DNA from: an uncultured Bacilli bacterium
GTDB taxonomy: Bacteria > Bacillota_I > Bacilli_A > RF39 > UBA660
Assembly: GCA_934155185.1 (NCBI GenBank)
Contig: CAKPGT010000003.1
Coordinates: forward strand, 49,497-113,496
Direction: 5' to 3'
Length of the DNA: 64,000 nt
Position 1 is the first letter of the stretch. Each line of letters opens with the position of its first letter. The translations under genes were made by a program, and so were the position numbers. Positions 50,016 to 58,160 of this stretch are shown here, in pieces. The notes below the pieces were generated by a model. It saw nothing but the letters and a program-made list of their open reading frames with translations, was not told the DNA's origin and did no database searches.

Positions 50016-51410
50016 ATGATAAATATTAGAACTGATTCAAGAAAAGTAAAAAAAGGTGATATCTTTGTGGCATTAAGAGGTATAGTGGGTGATGGACATG
50101 CTTTTATACCTAAGGCTATAGAAAACGGGGCAGGAAAAATAATTGCAGAAGAAGGAACATATGATGCTCCATATGAAATAGTTAGTGATACAAGAAAATA
50201 CTTAAATAATTATTTGAAAGAACACTATAATAAATATTTAGAAGAGATGAATATAATTGGTCTTACTGGTACTAATGGTAAAACTACAACTGCATACTTA
50301 ATTTATGATGCTTTAAATAAGCTGGGGAAAAAATGTTGCTATATCGGAACTGTTGGATATTTTCTAGATAAAAAAGTATGCAAGCTTCCTAATACTACAC
50401 CGGAAGTAACTGAGATTTATGATATGTTAATAAATGCATATGATTTAGGGTATAGATACGCCGTTATTGAAGCATCTAGTGAGGGACTTTTACATGGTAG
50501 ACTTGAAAATGTACCATTTTCATATGCAGTGTTCACTAATTTAACTCAAGATCATTTAAACATACATGGAACTATGGAAAACTATGCTAATTGTAAGAAA
50601 AAATTGTTTAATCAGATAAAACCTGGTGGAAAAGCTGTAATTAATTATGATGATCCAAACAAAAATATTTTTATGCTTGATTATAATACAAATATTACTT
50701 ATGGATTTAAAGGTGGAGATTATAAAATAACTGATTATCAAATGAGCATTTTAGGTAGTATGTTTACTTTTGTAAATGATGGGGTAAAACAAAATATAAA
50801 AGTGCCATTAATAGGTAAATATAATATTTATAATGTACTTGTTACAATAGTAATATTAAATGAACTTGGCTTTACATATTCTGATATAAGCAATACACTT
50901 CTTTCAGCAAGTTGTCCTGATGGAAGAATGGATATGGTTGAGTATAAAAATAACAGAATAATAATTGATTATGCTCATACTCCAGATGCTATTCAAAACA
51001 TTATTAGCACCGTTAAAGAAGTATGTGATGGACATATATATACTGTTTTTGGATGTACTGGTGATAGGGATAGAACAAAAAGACCTATTATGACTAAACT
51101 TGTAACGGATACATGTGATATGGCCATAATAACATCTGATGATTTACATAATGAAGAACCAGAAAGAATAGTAGATGATATGTTAAACGGCCTTAAAAAT
51201 ACAAATTACAAAATAGAGATGGATAGAAAAAAGGCTATTATAATGGGTATTAACTTACTTAATGTTAATGATGTATTATTAATATTAGGTAAAGGTCATG
51301 AAGAAGTTATGATTGTTAAGGATAAAAAAATACCTTTTAATGACAAGAAAACAGTGTTAGAATATTTAGAGTCTAAAAGTGCTATTATAATAGAAAAAAT
51401 AGATGATTAG
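50016..51410 (+). CDS. murE: UDP-N-acetylmuramoyl-tripeptide synthetase MurE
   Basis: 464 aa, RBS GGTGATG. Adds the third amino acid to UDP-MurNAc-L-Ala-D-Glu. Begins INIRTDSRKVKKGDIFVALRG, a little shorter at the N-terminus than usual. ATP loop GLTGTNGKTTTAYLIYD, NTTPE, EASSEGL, FTNLTQDHLNIHGT, YAHTPDAI, GCTGDRDRTKRP. The selectivity motif that is DNPR in diaminopimelate-adding enzymes reads DDLHNEEP (about residues 374-381), so the stem-peptide residue is uncertain, with Lys or another diamino acid possible. Followed by a small gene and uvrC on the same strand. Confidence 0.94.
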   Translation: MINIRTDSRKVKKGDIFVALRGIVGDGHAFIPKAIENGAGKIIAEEGTYDAPYEIVSDTRKYLNNYLKEHYNKYLEEMNIIGLTGTNGKTTTAYLIYDALNKLGKKCCYIGTVGYFLDKKVCKLPNTTPEVTEIYDMLINAYDLGYRYAVIEASSEGLLHGRLENVPFSYAVFTNLTQDHLNIHGTMENYANCKKKLFNQIKPGGKAVINYDDPNKNIFMLDYNTNITYGFKGGDYKITDYQMSILGSMFTFVNDGVKQNIKVPLIGKYNIYNVLVTIVILNELGFTYSDISNTLLSASCPDGRMDMVEYKNNRIIIDYAHTPDAIQNIISTVKEVCDGHIYTVFGCTGDRDRTKRPIMTKLVTDTCDMAIITSDDLHNEEPERIVDDMLNGLKNTNYKIEMDRKKAIIMGINLLNVNDVLLILGKGHEEVMIVKDKKIPFNDKKTVLEYLESKSAIIIEKIDD

Positions 51411-51420
51411 GTGGTGACTT

Positions 51421-51858
51421 ATGGTAGAAGTAGGAGATATTGTCTTTCTTAAGAATATTTGTTTTTATGATGGGCAAATAGATCATGCGTTTAGTAAGGG
51501 AAGACCTTGTGTATATTTAGGAGAATTAGATGGCAAAATGTATTTTATACCACTTGCAGGTGCACAAAATAAACAAGAATATTTAAGAAAAATTTATCCT
51601 GATTATGAAAATGGATTAAAAAAGGTATCTCGGCCTAATATTCATTTATTAATAGAAAAACCAATTGCATATTATACTATACAAGGCTCGCTTAGTGCAA
51701 ACGATATCAAAAGGATTTTCATTAATATTAAAACATATTATAAGATGGTATTAAAAAAGCAAGATGGAATGTTTTTAGAACTAGCTTATAATTATTTTAA
51801 TAGTAGAAAGTATACTGATAATGATAAAGTAAATACTAAAAATAAAAATAGTAAGTAG
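51421..51858 (+). CDS. Hypothetical protein, possible MazF/PemK- or ToxN-like barrel
   Basis: 145 aa. The N-terminal half, VGDIVFLKNICFYDGQIDHAFSKGRPCVYLGE with YFIPLAGAQN, resembles the strand order of MazF/PemK or ToxN-type endoribonuclease barrels (GDIV...RPxVxLGE...PL). The C-terminal half is helical and ends in a Lys/Asn-rich tail. No antitoxin-sized partner precedes it; murE is directly upstream (10 nt) and uvrC directly downstream. The toxin-like reading is weak; a housekeeping role with murE/uvrC is as likely. Confidence 0.5.
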   Translation: MVEVGDIVFLKNICFYDGQIDHAFSKGRPCVYLGELDGKMYFIPLAGAQNKQEYLRKIYPDYENGLKKVSRPNIHLLIEKPIAYYTIQGSLSANDIKRIFINIKTYYKMVLKKQDGMFLELAYNYFNSRKYTDNDKVNTKNKNSK

Positions 51859-51866
51859 GGATATAT

Positions 51867-53630
51867 ATGAATATTATAGAGGAAAAGTTAAAACTTTTAA
51901 CTACAAGTCCTGGATGCTATTTAATGAAAAATAATGATGGTACTATAATATATGTAGGTAAAGCTAAAAACCTAAAAAGAAGAGTATCATCTTATTTTAA
52001 TAGAGAGCATTCTGGAAAAACCAAAGCATTAGTAGAGAATATCAGGAATTTTGAATATATAGTGACCGAAAGTGAAGTAGAGTCACTTCTTTTAGAAATA
52101 AATCTAATTAAAAAATATACTCCTAAATATAATATAATGCTTAAAGATAATAAGTCATATCCTTATATAGAACTTACTAATGAAAAATATCCTAGGCTTA
52201 TAATATCAAGACCAAGAAAAATAAAGGGACATAAAGGAAAACTATTTGGACCTTATCCCAATGCTAATGCTGCTAGAAAAACAGTTATGTTATTAAATAG
52301 AATTTATCCTTTTAGAAAGTGCCATACGATGGGCAAAAAAGTATGCCTATATTATCATATAGGGCAGTGTCTTGGTTATTGTGCTAAAAGTGTTAGTAAA
52401 GATAAAATAGATGAAATGATAAGAGAAGTAACTAGCTTTTTAAAGGGAAATTATGATGATGTAAGAATTAAAATAAGAGGCTTAATGGAAGAAGCATCTA
52501 ATAGCCTTAATTTTGAAAGAGCTATAGAGTATAAAGAAATGCTTGAGTATATTGATAAAGTACTTGAAAAGCAAAAGATAAGTTTAAATGACAATATATC
52601 AAGAGATGTAATTAACTATTATGTTAAAAATGAGTATATATCTTTTCAAGTTTTACATCTAAGAGATGGCAAAATAAATATGAGAGATGGGGATGTTTTC
52701 CCGCTAGTTGGTGATATAAAAGATAGTCTTTCATACTATGTTACAAGTTTTTATGATAAGCATGAGGTCCCAAAAGAAGTATTAGTAGGAGCAGACTTTG
52801 ATAATGAGTTATTATCAGAGGCTATTTCATCTAAGGTAATAACCCCTTTAAAGGGCGTAAAAAAGGACTTAGTTAATATGGCGTATGAAAATGCCAAAAT
52901 TGTGTTAGAAGAGAAATTTGAACTTATTTTAAGAGATGAAAATAGGACTGTAAAAGCTAATGAAGAGCTCGGTAAATTAATAGGAATTCCTAACCTATAT
53001 CGTATAGAAACATTTGATAATGCTCATCTTTTTGGTACGTTTACTGTATCTGGCATGGTTGTGTTTGAAAATGGAAAACCAAATAAAAACGAATATAGAA
53101 AATACAAGATTACATCAGGCAGTAAAGATGATTATCATACAATGCAAGAGGTAATTTATAGAAGATATTATAGGGTGTTACATGATAAATTAGTAAAGCC
53201 AGATGTAATCATAGTAGATGGCGGAATAGTGCAGATAAATGCTACAAAAGAAGTGTTAGATAGTTTATATCTTGATATACCAGTTTTTGGACTTAAGAAA
53301 AATGATAAGCATAGAACAGCTACTCTAATAAGTAGTGATAGAGAGTATGATATAGATAAGACCTCAGATGTTTTTCACTTACTTAATAGAATTCAAGATG
53401 AGGTACATAGATTTACTATTACTTATCACAAGGATATAAGAAGTAAGGGGTCGCTATCAAGTATACTTGATAATGTGCCAGGTATAGGTGCTGTAAGAAA
53501 AAAGGAATTATTAAGAAAATATAAGACAATTACTAAATTAAAAAGTTTGTCAAAGGAAGAGTTAGAAGAAATATTACCTAGTAATGTTGCTGATAATTTA
53601 TTGTCATTTTTAAATAGTAAGGACGAATAA
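51867..53630 (+). CDS. uvrC: Excinuclease ABC subunit C
   Basis: 587 aa nucleotide-excision-repair endonuclease that makes both incisions with UvrB. Domains in order: GIY-YIG nuclease at the N-terminus (GCYLMKNNDGTIIYVGKAKN), the Cys-rich segment (FRKCHTMGKKVCLYYHIGQC), the UVR motif (NFERAIEYKEMLEYI), the RNase H-like nuclease (RIETFDNAHLFGTFTVSGMV, VIIVDGGIVQINATKEV, EYDIDKTSDVFHLLNRIQDE), and C-terminal helix-hairpin-helix (VPGIGAVRKKELL). Full length. It starts 8 nt after the previous gene. Confidence 0.97.
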   Translation: MNIIEEKLKLLTTSPGCYLMKNNDGTIIYVGKAKNLKRRVSSYFNREHSGKTKALVENIRNFEYIVTESEVESLLLEINLIKKYTPKYNIMLKDNKSYPYIELTNEKYPRLIISRPRKIKGHKGKLFGPYPNANAARKTVMLLNRIYPFRKCHTMGKKVCLYYHIGQCLGYCAKSVSKDKIDEMIREVTSFLKGNYDDVRIKIRGLMEEASNSLNFERAIEYKEMLEYIDKVLEKQKISLNDNISRDVINYYVKNEYISFQVLHLRDGKINMRDGDVFPLVGDIKDSLSYYVTSFYDKHEVPKEVLVGADFDNELLSEAISSKVITPLKGVKKDLVNMAYENAKIVLEEKFELILRDENRTVKANEELGKLIGIPNLYRIETFDNAHLFGTFTVSGMVVFENGKPNKNEYRKYKITSGSKDDYHTMQEVIYRRYYRVLHDKLVKPDVIIVDGGIVQINATKEVLDSLYLDIPVFGLKKNDKHRTATLISSDREYDIDKTSDVFHLLNRIQDEVHRFTITYHKDIRSKGSLSSILDNVPGIGAVRKKELLRKYKTITKLKSLSKEELEEILPSNVADNLLSFLNSKDE

Positions 53631-53654
53631 ATCATTTTTAACTAATGAGTGGCT

Positions 53655-53780
53655 ATGTGCATATACAATGTAAATGAGAAAAAGATACCGACTTTATATG
53701 GCCATAACATTACTAGTTTAGAAACTAAATTCTCGGGTGAAAATGATGACATTCAAAAGAAAAATGATAAAAGAATGTAA
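53655..53780 (+). CDS. Doubtful 41-codon ORF downstream of uvrC
   Basis: ATG to TAA reading MCIYNVNEKKIPTLYGHNIT and ending KNDKRM. There is no RBS, no match I recognise, and the region 53631-53893 otherwise holds only a terminator. Probably a chance ORF or a gene fragment; listed because nothing else is there. Confidence 0.15.
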   Translation: MCIYNVNEKKIPTLYGHNITSLETKFSGENDDIQKKNDKRM

Positions 53781-53793
53781 TAAACTTAAAAAG

Positions 53794-53824
53794 AAAATTC
53801 TACTAATAAGTGGAATTTTTTTTT
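53794..53824 (+). terminator. uvrC operon terminator
   Basis: AAAATTCTACT/AGTGGAATTTT 11-bp stem (one G-U), loop AATA, and a T-run. Confidence 0.85.
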
Positions 53825-53893
53825 GATATTTTTTACAATTGAGCGCGGGATTTGCGCTTTTTTCTTCTAATATATGATTGGGGAGGTTAAAAT

Positions 53894-55204
53894 ATGAAAA
53901 AGAATTTATTTAAGTTAATAGTTGTAATATTAACAGTAACCGTAGGGTTAGGAATTAGTTATAATCTTATTAAGATGGGTAGTTTAGATGAAAATACTAA
54001 AAAAGAAGTTAAAAATACTAAGAAAATAGAAACAGAGGGTAAAAAGGTACTTTATGCTTGCTTTGTACCAAAAATTAGTGAAGACGATTTTAATAAGTAT
54101 TATGAGAAAAAAGAAGAAGATATAAGTTATGATGATATTAGCGAATCTAGTGATATAAATATTACAAATGATTCTATATATGAAGTTGATACTAATATAA
54201 ATGAAATAGTAGAAGTTAAAGAAGAAAAAGTTGATGTAAAAAATGATGAGGAAGAAATTAAAGATAGTAATAAGAAGGAAAATGAAGAAAGTAGTATTGG
54301 CAAAGATGAGTTAAAAGAAAACGATGAAAGTAAAGAAAGTGGTGACAATAAGGATGACGTTAAAGAGCCTGAAGTAGCTGATAGTACTAAAAAGGAAACT
54401 AAAGAAGAATTTAATGATAACATCCAAGCTAAAGATAACACATTAATAGAAAATGAAACACTACCAAAAGAAGAAATTTCTAAGAAAAATGGATTTATAG
54501 AGGAATATGGTAACAAATACTATTATGAAAATGATATAAGAGTTACTGGTGTTAAAAATATTGATGGTATAAATCACTATTTTACATCAAATGGTGTATG
54601 CCTTGGAACTAATAATATAAAGGTTATTGATGTAAGCGTGCATCAAGGAAAAATAAACTGGGACTTGGTTGCAAATAGTAATATGATATACGGAGTGATA
54701 TTAAGAGTTGGCTATTATAATACTATGGATACATCATTTTTATATAATTTAAATGAATTAAAGAGATTAAATATACCATATGGGATTTATTTATATAGTT
54801 ATACAACTACAGTTAGTGGTGCTAAAAAAGAGGCAGATTTTGTTAGTAGAACAATAAAAGATTATAATGTGGAACCTACTATTGGAATATTTTATGATCT
54901 AGAAGATTGGAAGGCAAAAAGTGCAAGTTCTGATGCTATTACAAAAAACATGTATGATAAGATTGTAAATACATTTATTGATAGTGTCAAAAAAACTGTA
55001 GGTGATAAATATAAAATAGGCGTATATTCTGGAAGATGGTATGCTATGAATAGGTTAGGAGCTTTAGCAAAGTCTTACGTTAGCTGGGTTGCAGAGTATA
55101 ATAAAACCTGTAAATATGATGGAAACTATTTTATGTGGCAATATACTTCAAAAGGGAAAGTACCTGGCATAAATGGAAATGTTGACATCAGTTATATTTT
55201 GTAG
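53894..55204 (+). CDS. Membrane-anchored GH25 lysozyme with acidic linker
   Basis: 436 aa, RBS GGGGAGG. An N-terminal membrane helix (LIVVILTVTVGLGISYNLI) is followed by an acidic Glu/Asp/Lys/Asn linker (residues about 60-195), a choline-binding-type repeat (GNKYYYENDIRVTGVKNIDG, HYFTSNGVCLG) and a GH25 muramidase: VIDVSVHQGKINWD, GVILRVGYYN, IFYDLEDWKA with the catalytic Asp/Glu, and FMWQYTSKGKVPGINGNVD. It cuts the MurNAc-GlcNAc bond of peptidoglycan outside the cell. The lack of a cleavage site suggests it stays anchored. Likely wall remodelling rather than attack. Confidence 0.9.
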   Translation: MKKNLFKLIVVILTVTVGLGISYNLIKMGSLDENTKKEVKNTKKIETEGKKVLYACFVPKISEDDFNKYYEKKEEDISYDDISESSDINITNDSIYEVDTNINEIVEVKEEKVDVKNDEEEIKDSNKKENEESSIGKDELKENDESKESGDNKDDVKEPEVADSTKKETKEEFNDNIQAKDNTLIENETLPKEEISKKNGFIEEYGNKYYYENDIRVTGVKNIDGINHYFTSNGVCLGTNNIKVIDVSVHQGKINWDLVANSNMIYGVILRVGYYNTMDTSFLYNLNELKRLNIPYGIYLYSYTTTVSGAKKEADFVSRTIKDYNVEPTIGIFYDLEDWKAKSASSDAITKNMYDKIVNTFIDSVKKTVGDKYKIGVYSGRWYAMNRLGALAKSYVSWVAEYNKTCKYDGNYFMWQYTSKGKVPGINGNVDISYIL

Positions 55205-55252
55205 TGATAGGTAATGAATAAATATTTTGATAAGGAAAGGAGGAAATAGATA

Positions 55253-56090
55253 ATGGAAATAAACCTAAAAGAAGGAGAAGTAGTACCTGTAACATCAGAT
55301 AGGATGTTTAAAGCTATATTAATGGATAGTAAAGAATACTTAGCAGATATATTGAGTAATATATTAGATAATTTAGTGTTTAAAAATACCGAGCAAGGAA
55401 TACTAGGTGTGTCAGAAAAAAGAAAGGTAACAGATTTAATAGTAGATATAAATAAACTAACTATTAATATAGAGATGAATGCGAGTTATAGTAAGGCATC
55501 TGTTAGAAAAAATAATGCATATCTAAGTAGAATTATGGTAAGAAAGTGGGTAAGACTATGATAAGTCAGATATAGTTGTGGTTCAGATAAACTTTGATAA
55601 AGTATGGAAGTTTGAAGATGAATTAATAACTATATTTGAAATGAGAAATAAAAGTACATGTAGGAAAAGAAGTAGTTATATAGATAGCAATGACCCAGTA
55701 ATATATCACGTAAATCTTTCAAAAGCATATAAAATGTATTATAATAAGGATAGAAAGTTAAATACATTTATAAAGGAGCTCGCGCTTATGATTGCAAATA
55801 ATAAGGAAGATTTAAATAAGATATCAAAGGGAGATAAAGTAATGGAAAATGTTGCAAATAAGATAACATCACTATCAATGGATGATTATATAAAAGGATA
55901 CTATATAAAAGAAGAGCAAGATGAATGGATGAGAAATGTTGATATAGCTGATGCTAGAAAAACTGGCTTTAATGAAGGAATAAATCAAAATAGGATAGAA
56001 ACTGCTAAGAAAATGAAAGAGGAAAATATACCATTAGATATAATAGTAAAAATAACTAGTCTAACTAAAGAAGAAATAGAAAAATTGTAA
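55253..56090 (+). pseudogene. Rpn-family nuclease/transposase-like gene, frameshifted
   Basis: The first frame (55253-55561) gives EGEVVPVTSDRMFKAILMDS, KRKVTDLIVDINKLTINIEM and the start of the conserved YLSRIMV helix, then stops. The second frame continues with YDKSDIVVVQINFDKVWKF and ends in the helical GFNEGINQNRIETAKKMKEE tail typical of Rpn (PD-(D/E)XK, YhgA-like) proteins. A one-base shift near 55550-55560 explains both. The nuclease residues D (TDLIVD) and E-x-N (NIEMN) are in the first part. Rpn proteins promote recombination or act in phage defence. Here the gene is broken unless the shift is a sequencing error. Confidence 0.78.
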
Positions 56091-56098
56091 TATATAAG

Positions 56099-56121
56099 CC
56101 TGGTAATTTTACCAGGTTTTA
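56099..56121 (+). terminator. Terminator behind the Rpn gene
   Basis: CCTGGTAA/TTACCAGG 8-bp stem with TT loop and T-run. Confidence 0.9.
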
Positions 56122-56162
56122 TAGTGTATGAATATAAAATTACGTAAAAAAGTGTAAAGACT

Positions 56163-56192
56163 TTGTACTTTTTTAAATTCTTATGATATAAT
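56163..56192 (+). promoter_or_regulatory. parE-parC promoter
   Basis: TTGTAC, 18-nt spacer ending in extended -10 TGA, TATAAT; 45 nt before the parE start (AAGGAGATG). Confidence 0.7.
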
Positions 56193-56237
56193 TTCTTATG
56201 GAATAGAAAAGAATTAAGATAAGGAGATGATTTTATT

Positions 56238-58148
56238 ATGGCAAAATATGATGAATCATCAATTAAAATATTAGAGGGTCTTGAGGCCGTAAGAAAAAGA
56301 CCTGGTATGTATATAGGTTCGACAGATAAAAGAGGCCTTCACCATTTAGTATGGGAAATAGTTGACAATGGTATTGACGAAGCTATAAACGGATACGGTA
56401 ATCATTTAAAAGTTATTATACATAGCGATGGTTCTGTGTCTGTAGCAGATGAGGGTCGTGGTGTTCCTGTTGGAAAGCATGAATCTGGTAAATCCACTCC
56501 TGAGGTAATTTATACCGTTTTACATGCTGGAGGTAAGTTCCAAGAAGGTGGTTATAAAGTATCAGGTGGTCTTCATGGCGTTGGTGCATCAGTTGTTAAT
56601 GCCCTTTCTAAATGGATGCGTGTTACCATATGCCGTGATGGTGGAAAGTATGAGATATCCTTTAAAGATGGCGGACACCTAGATGAGCCACTAAAAAAGA
56701 TAGGTGTAACTAATAAAACTGGTACAACTGTTAGATTTATGCCTGATGATAGCATTTTTTCATCTACTACTTTTTCATTTACAACTATATGTGAAAGAAT
56801 GCAAGAATCTGCCTTTTTAATTAAAGGACTTACAATAGATGTAATAGATGAAGAAGACGAAAAGGAAGCTCATTACCATTATGAGAAAGGCTTAGAAGAA
56901 TTTGTAAGTTATTTAAATGAAAGTAAAAAAACACTTCATAATGTATTCGGATTTGAAGGCGTTAAAAATAAGATAGAAGTAGAGTGTGCTATGCAGTATA
57001 CGGATTCTTATACTGAAAACGTAGTATCATTTGTTAATAATGTAAAAACTTCTGATGGCGGAAGTCATGAGGTTGGACTTAAAAGTGCATTAACAAAGGT
57101 ATTTAATGACTATGCTAAAAATAATGGCTATTTAAAAGCTAAAGATAAAAACTTTGAGGGTAGTGACGTAAGAGAAGGCTTGACCGTTATCTTATCTTTA
57201 AAGGTTCCAGAAGATCTTTTACAGTTTGAGGGTCAAACAAAAGGAAAACTTGGAACTCCACTTGCTAAGACAGTAGTTGAGCAAATTGTATATGAAAAAG
57301 TAGGCTTTTTCTTAGAAGAAAATAAGCAAATAGCAACTGATATTATAAATAAAGCATTAAAAGGAAAAGCAGCTAGAGAAGCAGCTAGAAAAGCAAGGGA
57401 AGAAGCTAGAAAAGGTAAGAGTAAAAACACTAAAGAAAAAAACTTATCTGATAAGCTAGCACCTGCAACTAAAAAAGACCCTAAGAAAAATGAATTATTT
57501 ATAGTTGAGGGTGATTCAGCAGGTGGTAGTGCTAAAACAGGTAGGGAAAGAAGCTTTCAGGCAATACTTCCTCTTCGTGGTAAAGTTCTAAATACCGAAA
57601 GATGTACCATGGATGATGCTTATAAAAATGCGGAAATTAATACATTAATATATACTATAGGTGCTGGTGTTGGGTCTGATTTTCATATAGAGGATTGTAA
57701 TTATGATAAGATAATAATCATGACTGATGCTGATGATGATGGATGTCATATTCAGGTATTATTAGTTACTTTCTTTTATAGATATATGAGACCACTTGTT
57801 GAAGCAGGTAAAGTATATATTGCAAATCCGCCTCTTTATAAGGTAAGTTTTTCTAAGAAAGAAGAAGTATATGTATACTCTGATGAAGAGTTAAAAGAAG
57901 TAACAAAAGATCGCAAAGTAGAAGATTTACAAAGATATAAAGGTTTAGGTGAAATGGATGCAACTCAGCTTTGGGAAACCACTATGGATCCTGAAAAAAG
58001 AAGCTTAATTAGGGTTAAGATTACTGATGTTGCTTTGGCAGAGAAAAGGGTATCAATTTTAATGGGTGATAAAGTAGAACCTAGAAAAGATTGGATTGAA
58101 GAAAACGTAGACTTTACCCTTGAAGATAACTATGAAATACTAAAGTAA
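56238..58148 (+). CDS. parE: DNA topoisomerase IV subunit B (ParE)
   Basis: 636 aa ATPase subunit of the decatenating type II topoisomerase. GHKL site: EIVDNGIDEA, DEGRGVPVG and GGLHGVGASVVNALS. The transducer domain follows, then TOPRIM with EGDSAGGSA, RGKVLNTE and MTDADDDG, and the C-terminal YKGLGEMD. HIEDCNYDKIIIMTDADDDG and the paired downstream gene favour ParE over GyrB. Followed 12 nt later by parC. Confidence 0.92.
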   Translation: MAKYDESSIKILEGLEAVRKRPGMYIGSTDKRGLHHLVWEIVDNGIDEAINGYGNHLKVIIHSDGSVSVADEGRGVPVGKHESGKSTPEVIYTVLHAGGKFQEGGYKVSGGLHGVGASVVNALSKWMRVTICRDGGKYEISFKDGGHLDEPLKKIGVTNKTGTTVRFMPDDSIFSSTTFSFTTICERMQESAFLIKGLTIDVIDEEDEKEAHYHYEKGLEEFVSYLNESKKTLHNVFGFEGVKNKIEVECAMQYTDSYTENVVSFVNNVKTSDGGSHEVGLKSALTKVFNDYAKNNGYLKAKDKNFEGSDVREGLTVILSLKVPEDLLQFEGQTKGKLGTPLAKTVVEQIVYEKVGFFLEENKQIATDIINKALKGKAAREAARKAREEARKGKSKNTKEKNLSDKLAPATKKDPKKNELFIVEGDSAGGSAKTGRERSFQAILPLRGKVLNTERCTMDDAYKNAEINTLIYTIGAGVGSDFHIEDCNYDKIIIMTDADDDGCHIQVLLVTFFYRYMRPLVEAGKVYIANPPLYKVSFSKKEEVYVYSDEELKEVTKDRKVEDLQRYKGLGEMDATQLWETTMDPEKRSLIRVKITDVALAEKRVSILMGDKVEPRKDWIEENVDFTLEDNYEILK

Positions 58149-58160
58149 GGAGGTTTAAAA

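Noticed and set aside
55542..55553. ESG-DYDKSD reading of the Rpn gene as one frame with a stop
   Set aside because: That frame has TAA both at 55539 and 55551; a single one-base shift after 55553 explains the sequence with fewer lesions.
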